NCBI GenBank assembly: GCA_028583605.1
Contig: CM053325.1
Location: 37,127,435 to 37,191,434 of the forward strand
Direction of reading: 5' to 3'
Source: Dastarcus helophoroides
Lineage: Eukaryota > Arthropoda > Insecta > Coleoptera > Bothrideridae
Length of the DNA: 64,000 bases
Below, in pieces: positions 1 to 9,763 of the stretch (position 1 is the stretch's first letter; each line of letters opens with the position of its first letter). Both the position numbers and the translations under genes were made by a program. Below the pieces are notes generated by a model, which saw only the letters and a program-made list of their open reading frames with translations, made no database searches and had not been told where the DNA came from.

Positions 1-1092
1 CGAGTTTATTCTCAAAATTTTGTATTAAGATTTTCATCTTTTTTTTTCAAATTTTGATTTTAAGAATCTTAAGTGGTAGACCTCTTCATTTCTTTTTCTT
101 CTCAATTCTCATTGCCCACTTTTTTTTTCGAGATTCTGGGAATATTTTATAAAATTTTCTGTCATTTTCAATGATATTAAAACTTTTTATGTTTACGTTC
201 CATTTGTTAATTTTGGAATCGAATATTTCTGTTGAACTTTTAACTTTTCAAGAATACCACTTGAATTTCGAAATAGAAAGTTATCTCGAAATTTTGAAAT
301 CGTGTTTTCTATAGATTCCTATATTTTTATTTTAATTTCAGGATCAATTTCGAATTATATAATTTTCTATATAAGGTATAGGTTTATTTCACTTTCTTTT
401 ACTTTCATTCTAACATACTGGGTTCGTACTTTGAAATTTCACTTCAAAAGTTGACTTTTTCTTTAAAATTTTGAAATTCAGACAAACTTTGATAACTCGA
501 ACCTTCACTTGCCAGAAAAAAAAAGGGAAAGTAATCAAGACTTCGAGTTATTGAAAAGTTGTACTTTATAATTTGTTAGTAATACATACTTATAATCTAA
601 TATTTTATTTGGATATAAAATAGTCGGTAATTTGTGGTTGGCGAGAGAATATCTTAATTTCATTTTCAAAAAACTTCAATATTATTTAAACCGATATAAA
701 CTGAATCAGTTGTATACTTGTTTGTCTTTAAAAATAAAAGCAAAATTTTAAAAGAGTTTTTATCAAAATATTCGAAGGTCCGTCTTGAAAATCATCTTTT
801 TTCAAAGCTTCATCCTCACTTTCTGTGTTATTGACGTTTATAGATCCAGATTGTTAATGTTTTTAGCTTTTGTTTTGTTTCCATAATCAATAACAATGAT
901 CGTCAACTAATCAAATGCAGTTCAAAACGCCGACTGGCAACTTACCGCATCATCTGATTTCACCGAGTTAACACAAATAGGGGTTTCTCTCGGGATTATG
1001 TCATAAACTTCGACTTATCAAATATGGTGCCAATCATTCATTTCCTCGTTTTATTAAGAAATTGGACTTATCAAGTAAAATTTACATTAAAT
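1..1092. repeat. AT-rich spacer with T-sense quasi-satellite
   Basis: No gene is visible. The first 640 bases are degenerate pyrimidine-biased sequence in which short motifs such as TTTTCAAATTTTGA recur without a strict period. This is the same low-complexity material seen elsewhere in the window, here in the T-rich orientation. From about 640 to 1092 the composition is more mixed and nothing is recognisable. Confidence 0.5.
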
Positions 1093-1930
1093 ATATAAGG
1101 TGATTCTAAAAGTAGTACTATAAATTGGAGATTGTTTTTACGAGCTTAAAATAAGACGAAAAGTTTATATAAACATGTGTCGTAAAATGCTTCGTTTCAG
1201 AATTACAGGGTGTAAAAGGTTAATTTCTGATTATAGTTTTTAATTAATAGTTGCGAAACGTGTATAAATATTTGAATGAAATTTGGTACAACTTCACCTC
1301 TTTTCATATCCTTTCAAAAATCTTGGAATTAATTTATAGAATCTAACCAGTGGCGGGTATATCGAAGTAATTAAATTTTGCCTTATTTATTTTGTATGCA
1401 CTTTTGTCGCATTTTCCTAATAAAAATATAAACTACAAACTTTTTTACGTAAAAAAGGTGCTTCTACCGAAACTTGATATTGCCAGCGGTTTTCGAGTAA
1501 AACACTTTTTTATATCTCGATGCATTAAAAACACTCTCCCAAAAATCTCGGATATAACACAAGTCATTAAAATGAAAGAAAAGCTATGATATGCTTATTA
1601 CCTGAAATTTACTTCACAAAAAAATTATTTTTAACCAATATTTCAATAAAAAAAATGTTTCGTAAATATTTAATAAATATCAAATTTAAAAACATTAGCT
1701 TTTAGTTACCGAAATTGCTGAAAGTGGCTACTGGTGACAAGAAAACATGGAAATGTCAATACTATTTATTTTCTTTCATTTTAATGCCCACTATGTGTTA
1801 CATTCCATATCTTTGAACATGCACTTTTATTGCATAGAAATATAAAAATGCGTTTTACGCGAAAACCGCTGAGAATCTCGAGTCTCAATAAAAGTATTTT
1901 TTTAGTTGGAAATAACGTTCTCTTAGTACC
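1093..1930. mobile_element. Fold-back (long-TIR) DNA element E1, right end lost
   Basis: Bases around 1440-1590 are closely matched by the reverse complement of about 1765-1915. Both arms carry the core CAGCGGTTTTCG, then GTAAAAC, and later GCATTAAAATGAAAGAAAA (left) or its near match (right). The left side reaches further out, to a TATAAGGTGATTC terminus near 1093 and an internal ACAGGGTGTAAAAGG at about 1204. The outer right arm is missing where an R1-type retrotransposon starts near 1930. The same ordered motifs (terminal GGTG, internal ACAGGGTGT, TTTTTTACGTAAAAAAGG) occur in the element at 8.07-9.33 kb, so the two belong to one superfamily. There is no transposase, so it was non-autonomous. 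Confidence 0.6.
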
Positions 1931-2345
1931 CCATTAAGGACATTTAGTATCCAGTCAAGTGCGAACCCTATCGCTTTCTTAATAGCTTCTGGTGGATTCC
2001 GTCTACCCCTGAGCCTTACCAGATTTCATTTGGCCTATCGCTTGCTGCAATTCCTCCTTTGTAAACGGTTCTAGTGCTTCATTCTCGATCCTTGGTTTAT
2101 TGTGTTCACTTTCTGTCAGAAATAAATGATTTACTATTTCTTTCCTCTTATCCATTGTGAGCTTTACCGGCATTTTGTTTGTTAATTTTCTGGTAACTAT
2201 CTTATAGCCTGCGCCCCAGATGTCGTTGTCTAGTTCATCACACAGCTTTCCCCAGTGTTCCTTCTTAGACTGTTTTATTTGCTCTGCTTAGGTCACGGTT
2301 TTTCCCTTTGTATTCTTCTATAGCCGCTTCTAGTACCGCTTTCCA
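1931..2345 (-). pseudogene. R1-clade LINE copy B: RT linker and start of reverse transcriptase
   Basis: Read on the minus strand, this encodes a linker with an HWGKLCDELDNDIWGAGYK stretch followed by the start of an RT domain (EEL-x4-AIGQMKSGKA). A stop and a frameshift then fall exactly where the conserved PGPDG loop should be. Nothing downstream of this RT segment remains: the copy ends near 1930 against the fold-back element E1. The same linker signature (WGxGYxIVT) occurs in neighbouring copy A at about 4.75 kb, showing that the two copies share a clade but not a recent ancestor. Function is lost. Confidence 0.7.
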
Positions 2346-3085
2346 GTTACTCCTCTTTTTCATTCTGGCAGTTCTGTACATTTGACAGGATCATTCGCAT
2401 TATCGTCACCGCCATCTAGCATCCACTGGAGCATCGTTTCGAATGCATCCCAATCATTTATAGTAACCATTAGCTTCATACCCACATTGCCTCCATTTTG
2501 TTTCATCTCACTAATTTCGAAGTATATAGGATAGTGGTCGCTTAATATTTCGTCTTCTAGCACCTGCCAGTTTCAAATTCTGCCTGCGATATTTTGTGTC
2601 TAGAAAGTCACATCTATGTATGATTCCGTGCCTCCTCTGGAGAAAGTTGGTGCTTCTTCCATGTTATGGACCACCATATCTCGGGACGGCAGACATTCGG
2701 TAAGGTATTCGCCCCGGTCATTTGTAATCGACGAACCCCACTGTGGTGATTTTGCAATGAGATCTTCTATAATAATAGTATCGCCACCTTCTTGGTCACT
2801 GTCGTCCAACGCCCAAGGTGATATTGGGCGAACTGTAGCAGCAGAATACCGAGTCCCTCTTAAATGGCTGCCTACATATCTGTTTGCCACCCTACTTGTA
2901 TAGCTTTTAGTTGTTTATTTAAAAATTTTACCGCGACATTAACTCTTATATCTTTAACTCATTCACTATTGGCTACTAGCTTCTTGTTTGGTTCACTAGC
3001 TACCAGTATGTCTACCTTCTTTCGTCTTGCTACTTCCTCAGCTAGATCGTGACAGTTGTGAGACCTCATTAGGTTTGTCTGTAGT
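2346..3085 (-). pseudogene. R1-clade LINE copy B: APE-type endonuclease domain
   Basis: The minus-strand reading gives an apurinic-like endonuclease in several frames. The N-terminal part (about 3085-2950) has ILQTNL, then HDLAEEVARRKKVDIL and SEPNKK, whose Glu is the usual metal ligand. The middle part (2890-2600) contains DLIAKSPQWGS, the counterpart of the GDFNAKSxxWGS catalytic loop, with the Gly/Asp/Asn start degraded. It then runs through a recognisable RGGTESYIDVTF. A last piece at 2563-2360 holds a SDHYPI motif, matching the C-terminal SDH catalytic His. Several frameshifts and an in-frame stop near 2965 break the domain. In intact elements this enzyme nicks target DNA to prime reverse transcription. 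Confidence 0.75.
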
Positions 3086-3735
3086 ATTCGAATGGGTTGT
3101 AAGGTCATTTCTAAATGTGTTTAAGCTTCGTCCTTAGAATCTCCTCGTTTATCGTAATAAAGGTTATTATTGCACGCTTTAGCTTGATGACCCTTTTGTC
3201 CATAGTTTATACAGGCATTTTTCTTATCTCCTTTCTCCATGCACTGTTGTGCTCTATGTCAGAATTAATGACACTTATAGCGCCAATAGACGTTAACCTT
3301 TACCTTGATTGGACATTTTAGTCAACCTACCTCAATGACCCCTTTTTTATTATCACTTGTACTAGATCTTTGGCTACAGCTGCTGTTGCGTTTCTTTGCC
3401 CTCTTCTAGTCGGTCTTATTGATTTTATACTCACGTGCTGCCCATCAGTTTGTAGCTCTTCAGCGATGGAAGATTTCAGCTTATCTTTTGTTGTCGTTTT
3501 CTTTATTCCATATACCATAAGAGTAGTTTCACGTTTCTTTATGCTAACCTCCACCTCTAGAAGGTTCGTTCTGATCTCGTTGCCGAATGCTGTAGCTTTA
3601 TCTTGTCCCTCAACAGTAAGGAGTAGTTCATCTCGAGCTGTGTTTCTAATTCACTTGACCTCAACTCCAATTTTTTTAATATTGATATTCTCTTTCATTT
3701 TCTTTAGCAATTCAGCATAGGTCTTCCCACTTGTT
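3086..3735 (-). pseudogene. R1-clade LINE copy B: ORF1 (Gag-like) C-terminal half
   Basis: The minus strand encodes a Gag-like ORF1 with YAELLKKMKENIN near its start. The body includes TTLMVYGIKK and a SIRPTRRGQRNATAAVA segment, followed by VGW and relics of CCHC zinc knuckles. The second knuckle is ACINYGQKGHQAKAC, where the second Cys has become Tyr. Several shifts and stops interrupt it. The N-terminal half of ORF1 and the 5' UTR are absent: the segment starts within about 50 bases of the broken RT of copy A, so A and B are fused head to tail. Such ORF1 proteins bind element RNA. Confidence 0.7.
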
Positions 3736-3783
3736 CTGTTTTTTCATGGTGCTGCCTTCCCTTGGCTCAATTTTGTTTGGCTT

Positions 3784-4810
3784 TTATCTCGCTTTCAGGT
3801 TTATTTCTGTGGAGCTATATTCAGTTCTTGTGACATTTTGTACTGGCATTGCATTGGCTGTCATTTCCACGGCTTTTTTTGTTTTTTCTACTCTAATAAT
3901 ACCCAGATCGTCGGCATATCCTACAAGTTTGACCCCTCTTAGAACTTTCACTTTAAGTAACTCGTCATAATAGATGTTCCGCAGGGTGGGTTCGAGTATT
4001 GAGCCTTGTGGCACTCCGCAGCTTGCATACTTGTATTGCTTCCCACACATAAGGTTCTGTCTTCTAAAGAACTTGCCGGTATATAATAAAGTTATGGAGC
4101 TATTGGCCTTTGTTTAAGTTCTTTCAAAATGCTGTCCCATGGAGCAGAATTAAATTCATTTTTGACATCCATAGTTATCAAGATACACCTTTTTCTATTT
4201 CCTTTGACTTTAGCCATGTCTGTTATGTTAATGACTCTTTCTAGGGCACTTATTGTTGATCTTTTCTCCCGAAAACCATATTGTTCTTTGGATCGGCCTC
4301 CTCGTCTTTCTATCTCTTCCTTTAATCTTTCTAACAGCAATTGTTTCAGTAGTTTTTCCATTACATTTATGATGCATATCGGCCGGTAGGTCTTTTCATT
4401 ATGGCTTGGTTTACCCTTCTCTAGTAGGACCAGTAGGATCAAATATTCGGAAATAAACCTGTTTGTAACACCTGATTTATGACTGTAAAACATTTTTCTA
4501 GATATTTTTTTATCGTGGACTTGACAATTTGTCGTGAGGCCATCTGGATCCTGGCGCTTTCTTTATCTTCAGCCTATCTATTGATTGAGCAATTTTTCCT
4601 TCCTAAACATCGGGATATCCGCTTGGGTGGTTTCCAATCTGTCCCGTGTCGTGACTTGTCCTGTTGGAAATAGTTTTTCTGTCGGCTTCATTTGTTTTCG
4701 ATCCCTTATTTGAATACTTGGGGATTTCATTGTCTCGGTAACAATTTGGTAGCCTCTTCCCCATATCTCCGTCTCGACTTCAGTTATTATGTTTTTCCAG
4801 GCCTGCATTT
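3784..4810 (-). pseudogene. R1-clade LINE copy A: reverse transcriptase
   Basis: Three minus-strand segments make one damaged RT. Bases 4808-4578 carry the linker with EIWGRGYQIVTE. Bases 4493-4092 carry the palm and fingers with KGKPSHNEKTYRPICI, QYGFREKRST and a degraded LITMDVKNEFNSAPWDSI active-site segment, where Asp is kept in MDVKN. Bases 4050-3784 carry CGVPQGSILEPTLRNIYYD and GYADDLG, the catalytic YADD box. The protein ends soon after YADD; the thumb and C-terminal domains are missing at the junction with copy B. Motif order and spacing are those of R1-type LINE RT. It was an RNA-dependent DNA polymerase and is now inactive. Confidence 0.8.
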
Positions 4811-5149
4811 TGGCGTTAATGATCGCCTTTTTTAGTTTCTGTCTTTTTATCTTGTATGGTCTTCATTTCTTGTTTGTTAGTTTTTATCATAATTCTCCTA
4901 CTTTGTATGCAGGATTTTCTTTTATGCGATATTTCTTCGGACCACCAATATACGGGCTTTTTGTTTCTTTTATTTAGTTTTTTCCGAATGTGGCATTACA
5001 TGCTTTTTCTATCATTTTGTCTCATTCTTTTGCCATTGTCTTTTTATTTTTCTTGTCATTTAATAGTCTTCCTACTTCTCTAACTAAATCATTTATTGCA
5101 CTTGTCTTTATGTGCCATCCTTTCATTATCTTTGTCTCCTCCTTCGTAA

Positions 5150-5740
5150 GTAATTGAGTTTTATCATATATTATGGCTAATATAGTTGTGACAGCTAAGG
5201 GTTTTTTCTTCCAAAACCTTCCAGTTTTCTATGTTATTTGCTAGTTTACTAGTGCTAAATGTAATAGCAATGAAGCATTTACTCTTGCCTCGCATAAAGG
5301 GGGGTGTTTTATCTTGATTATGTATAATATAGTTCTCTTCCCGTAGCCATTTGGTTCTTATTTCTGATCTTTTATATTCAGTTTTAGAGTCCCACATAAA
5401 CGATTTAGCGTTAAAATCGCCCCCCACTACTATTTCTTTGGTTTGTCTTTTCATTTGTTCTCGAGTTAAGAACAGACGTGAATTGAGATACTTTCACATT
5501 CGGAGAGATGTAACATCCGTATATAATTATATCCTCTAGCTCAATCCACACAAAATCCTTTTCTTTTTCGTGGTTTGCTACCTTGATTTTCTTGTTTAAC
5601 ACTTTTACTGCCACATCTACATTATCTTTAATGAACCAGCCGCTATTTCTCACCTTTTTTCCTGTGTTTCCTTTTATAGCTAATTTATATATTGGGTCCA
5701 TAGCCTTCCTACCTCTGTCTATGTTGCATTGTATTATTTT
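5150..5740 (-). pseudogene. R1-clade LINE copy A: APE-type endonuclease
   Basis: Minus-strand frames give a damaged but readable endonuclease. After an IIQCNIDRGRKAMD start come GWFIKDNVDVAVKVLNKK and a DIIIYGCYISPN beta-strand. The catalytic loop VGGDFNAKSFMWDS follows at about 5425. Its Asp and Asn are present, and WGS has become WDS. Next is a TPPFMRGKSKCFIAITFS segment matching the TFxRGxxxSxIDxTF pattern, with Asp replaced by Ala. At least one frameshift near 5415-5450 separates the halves. It lies between ORF1 and RT, as expected for an R1-type ORF2. Confidence 0.78.
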
Positions 5741-7260
5741 TATAATGCACTGCTCTGGGACTCCCTTCTTGCCTTCTTATGCAGGCTGTTCATCCTTCCC
5801 CTCTTTTCGTTTTTAATCCCAATAGTCATTTCTCTGTATTTGGGACATCTCATAGTCCTCCATGTGACCTTTAGTGTCACATAAGTAATAAGTTTCTTCA
5901 TTTTGGCAGTTCTTGACTTGATGACCGTTCTCTTTGTTTCTATCTGCCTTACACTCCTTTGCTTTATGTTTCTGGACACGTTGTTACAAATGCATGTTTA
6001 AGTCCTTCTCTGTTGGCCCTTTTTCATACTTTCACTGTTATTTCTTTCAGCTTCTATTTGCCTCTATCTATCTCTGCTTCTATGACTTCTTTGGCTTTTT
6101 CATCTGTTGTTGATTTGTCTATATCTAATATCGTTATTGTTTGTTTACGTCTTCTTACATCCACTTTGGCTATTTTCTTTAACTTTGTTGTTAGCCTTTT
6201 TCCAAATTTTTTTCGCCCTTTTTGCTTCTTTCCTCTGGTTTTTAATTGTACACTGCCATTTTTTGTTTTGTCTATTCTACCCACCGTTATGTCTTCCGAT
6301 ATATTTTCTGTTTTTATGTTTCTGAGTACAACGACATATTCTTGGTTTCTTTGTTTCCTATTTCTACTATTTCTATTTGTGTATTCTTCATAACCGTCTG
6401 CTTTACTTATATGTCTTTTTTTCTTACATATTTCTTCCGCTTTGAAGTTTCTATTTCTTGTCTTCTATTTGTTTATTTCTTATTTTCAAAGCTTTATTCA
6501 TGTTCATGATCAGATTAGTCTTGTTTTTATTTGTTTTTCCACCCTCGTCTGTCGCAATTATGAATATATGCTTCTTTTTACTTTCTTTGATGGTCTCGTC
6601 ATCTCCCATCACCTCACTTGTATATTACACATTATTTTCCCTGTTTCTATATTTTCTTCTTCCGTGAGTTTCAAGAACTGTAGACCACCTTTGGCCACCG
6701 TTTTACACACAGCTTCTCCTAGTTTTTCTCCGTTTTTATCACTATAATCAAATCTCTGTTTTCGATAGATACCGAGTTTTGTTCGATCATTTGGCATTTC
6801 TTGTATACTTCTTTTGGCCACTTTTCTTTTATTACGCTTAGTATCTCTTTCTTTCCTAAGACACTACTAATTTTATTATCGATACATTTTATTGTCTCTT
6901 CTTTGTTACTGGGTACCTCGGTGATTGTTTGTGTTGTCATTTCCTTTGTTTCAATACTCTAACTTTTCATTTCTTTTATTGTTATTGTATTGCTCATTTC
7001 TTCTTTCAGTTTTTCTATGAATCTAATAGCAGTTCCATGTTGTGATACATAGCTGTCCAGTTTTGCTTATGGCATTTTTAATTCCATTTTTCGTATTCGA
7101 TATTTCTATGATTAGGTTTTTCAGGATCTTAATTTGCTTCCCTCTTCTTTTCAGTAATTATTTAAGGCTAGAGTGCTCCTTATTTATTTCTTCAAGGAAG
7201 AGATTTTGTTCTTCTATCGTTTTCTCCGGGGTCTCTACGCATTTCCTTTTTTGTTCTCTA
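5741..7260 (-). pseudogene. R1-clade LINE copy A: ORF1 (Gag-like)
   Basis: This is a lysine- and glutamate-rich Gag-like region read from about 7260 down to 5741 with many shifts. The N-terminal part contains VIKEKWPKEVYKK and a series of charged helices. The middle (about 6280-6050) is very basic. Near 5890 a CCHC knuckle is recognisable in one frame (YYLCDTKGHMED, first Cys changed to Tyr). The segment around 7000-7150 is nearly identical to a plus-strand copy at 7.70-7.90 kb, which confirms the assignment. On its own the ORF1 call is weaker than the RT and EN calls, but its position directly upstream of them supports it. Confidence 0.65.
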
Positions 7261-7655
7261 TCCCTGCTTTGTGTTACAACCTAAATAGCCTACTGAGAGC
7301 AGTAGGAGTCTAGCAATAGAGTCCCTCCGCTTGAATGAGTTTTCATTTTTGTGTTGTTTTATATTCAAGTTACTTCCCGTTTTCCTTATGTCTGCGTCTG
7401 GCGTACACACGCAATCTTCGACTTCAGAAAGAGTGTCCCTCCAGAATCCGTGGGTCAATCCTCTATAAAGGTGTGGGATTTCCCAGTATAACCGAAACCC
7501 ACCTGGGGTACATTCCTTTTAGTTTCATCTTCCATCCTTCATGTTTCCCTATCGGTTGGTTTTTACAACAAGCAGGGACTGCTGCAGGTCTATTCTTCAT
7601 GAGTCGTTCCAACCATGTAGGGGGTGTTGTTCGAATCCGTGTGGGCACGACTATT
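7261..7655 (-). mobile_element. Probable 5' UTR of R1-clade LINE copy A
   Basis: This stretch is clearly richer in G+C than its surroundings and reads continuously into ORF1 on the minus strand. It contains TACCCCAGGTGGG; a comparable CCCCAGGTGG block lies in the 5' UTR of the LINE at 56.3 kb. Open frames exist on both strands here but have no recognisable domain. It ends near 7655, where the sequence turns into an oppositely oriented ORF1 fragment. Confidence 0.5.
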
Positions 7656-7922
7656 CAAAGTATGCTTAAGTGTACCCCCTGCGAGGAAACAGAGGAGCAA
7701 GTTAAGATCCTGAAAAACCTAATCATAGAAATACCGAATACGAAAAAAGGAATTAAAAATGCCATAAGCAAACTGCACAGCTATGTTTTGCGACATGGAA
7801 TTGCTGTTAAATTTATAGTAAGAATAAAAAAGGAAATTAGTAATACAATACCAATAAAAGAAATAAAAAGCCAGAGCATCGGAACAAAGGAAAGAGGAAC
7901 ACACAACAGAGGGTGCCATTAA
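7656..7922 (+). pseudogene. R1-clade LINE copy C: inverted ORF1 fragment
   Basis: On the plus strand, AAGATCCTGAAAAACCTAAT and the following 200 bases are almost identical to the reverse complement of about 6960-7150 in copy A. They encode the same peptide core (ILKNLIIEI, GIKNAISKL). Copy C lacks about 70 bases present in copy A just before this point. The fragment stops near 7922 and no endonuclease or RT follows. It shares an open frame with the upstream GC-rich leader, but that 195-codon frame is probably an accident of the junction, not a host gene. Confidence 0.7.
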
Positions 7923-8066
7923 AAACTTAAGGGTGTTTTACGCCTTCCCCCCTAAGGGAAAGCTTATGCTATCATATACAAAAATGGACTTATCTTAGGT
8001 TGCTTTTTGTGTTTCTCTTAATTCTGATATTTTCCAGGAAGCAAGTTTCTATTGCAACATTCGTTA
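7923..8066. other. Short unassigned spacer
   Basis: This separates the R1 fragment from the fold-back element E2. The piece GGGTGTTTTACGCCTTCCCC at 7930 may be the end of the retrotransposon fragment. Nothing else is recognised. Confidence 0.4.
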
Positions 8067-9332
8067 TACAGGGTGGACCATAAGTAATGGTACATAGAGA
8101 AAGAGTAGATTTTCCGTATAAAAATAACGTGATTTAGTCACATTTACCTCATACCAAAAGTTGATATTAATAGAGATACAGGGTGTCAAAGTTGAAAAAA
8201 AAATTGTGATTTTTTGGCCTAACTGATGAACACATTGCCCTATATACAAGAAATTTGGCATAGAGGGGTTTCTTTGGTAAAGAAATTCTAATTGGCTAAC
8301 AGATTGTCAGTAACCTATAGGTAGCGCCACCCGCGCTACCTTGCATTATTCTAAAGCATCCTTTATATACACTTATTTTAAATAGACATTTTTATTTACC
8401 TACATTTTTTACGTAAAAAAAGTATACTTTCTAAATGTCGATGCAAGCAACCGTTTTCAGGATATTTGCCTTCAAAGTTAGCCGTACTACTCTACTGACA
8501 TTATTATTACACATATTTTTTAAATTTCTAAAGCAGATTTAAATAAAATACCAAAACAAAATTTATTTTCACAAATAAGTATGTGGAAAATGATCTTTTT
8601 TATGTAAATGGATTGTAAACAATTAAAAATTTGGCTGTTCTTTATTGAAATTCATCTCCTAATATCTGCTTTGACCACCCAGACTGTTAAAATTTTCTTG
8701 TGCGGACTCAGACATCATTCTCACATCTTTATGTTAGAAAATGAATTACGTCTTAATTTTTTGGATTTTCTTTATTGGGATTTTTAAAATTTAGGTAATA
8801 ATATTATCAGCAGAGTATTATGTGACATAAATTAGTTTCAAAGCTGCTTTATGATTACTTTTTTTCAAGCCTACTTCGAAAATTTAATATCCTGGTAAGT
8901 CGCATCAAGCTTTAAAGGCAAATATCTTGGAAACAATTGCTCGTATCAACTTTCAGAAAGTACACCTTTTTTACGTACAAAAGACGGGGATATAAAATAA
9001 CCCATTTAAAATTAATACACGTGGTTGCACAAAAAAGTTATGATGATTTAGAATTATGTAGGATAGCGCAGGTAGCGCCCCCTATCAGCTTTTGGTAATA
9101 TGTTAGCAAATTAAAGTTTGTCGACTTAATAAACTTTCTTGTGCCAAATTTCATGCCTATATTACAATTCGTTCCATAGTTATACGAAAAAATCGATTTT
9201 TTTTTAACTTTGACACCCTGTAACTCTGTTAATATCAACTTTTGGTATAAGATAAATGTAGCTAAATCTCATTGTTTTTATTTTAAAAATCCACCATTGC
9301 TCTGTGTACCATTATTTATGGTCCACCCTGTA
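8067..9332. mobile_element. Fold-back (long-TIR) DNA element E2 with TA flanks
   Basis: The ends are perfect inverted counterparts (TACAGGGTGGACCATAA on the left, its complement on the right) and are flanked by TA on both sides. Similarity continues inward for about 430-460 bp per arm. It includes a second internal TACAGGGTGTCAAAGTT (about 8178 and 9225), an AAATTTGGCA block, a GTAGCGCC / GGCGCTAC block, a palindromic TTTTTTACGTAAAAAA block, and GGATATTTGCCTT. The centre (about 8500-8880) is unpaired. There is no transposase. TA flanks fit a mariner/Tc1-like target choice, but the superfamily is not settled. Nested internal repeats and length distinguish it from a simple MITE. Confidence 0.8.
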
Positions 9333-9763
9333 TAGACGGAATTGTCAGATTAGTACTTATTTTCATTACCAAAAATTTACCATATCGTGAAATATTTTAT
9401 TCTAATGGTTGCAATATACGTCGACAATGCTATTTGATCAATCCATATATAAAATTTTTGTTGATAGTAATTTTTTTTATGTATCATAAATAATGTTTAT
9501 CATTTTGGAGACCAGACTTAGTAGGCAAGCTCGTAGCAGCATAACAGAGGCGTATAATAAATAAATTTTGGTTGCAATTTTTCATCACTTACTAATCACG
9601 ATATCTAGGAATCTACAAATAGTGTACTTTAGATATAATACATATCTTATATTGAACTCGCAAACATATTCACATTGAAGGTAGATAAAACGATTTTCAT
9701 TCATTCCTCGTTTTAAAAAACGAGGTTGTATTATTATATGTATTAAAATACTAAGGTGAGAAT
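9333..9763. other. Upstream region of the Src-like gene
   Basis: This holds the presumed 5' UTR and promoter of the kinase gene. No TATA box or other core promoter element stands out. A perfect inverted repeat, CCTCGTTTT-AA-AAAACGAGG, lies at 9706-9725, 38 bases before the chosen ATG. A good splice-donor consensus (AAG|GTGAGA) lies at 9753-9761 just upstream of the ATG, so an upstream non-coding exon could end there. Confidence 0.35.

Noticed and set aside
5959..6509. Long Phe/Leu-rich plus-strand frames suggesting membrane proteins
   Set aside because: They are antisense to the Lys/Glu-rich ORF1 of R1 copy A.
7335..7922. A 195-codon plus-strand protein
   Set aside because: It spans the R1 leader and an inverted ORF1 fragment, so it is a junction artefact of two retrotransposon pieces.
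9756..9763. Kinase start as a GTG-initiated continuous frame from 9756
   Set aside because: GTG is not a normal animal start. A GTAAGT donor and TTTTAG acceptor allow an in-phase exon starting at the ATG at 9764.
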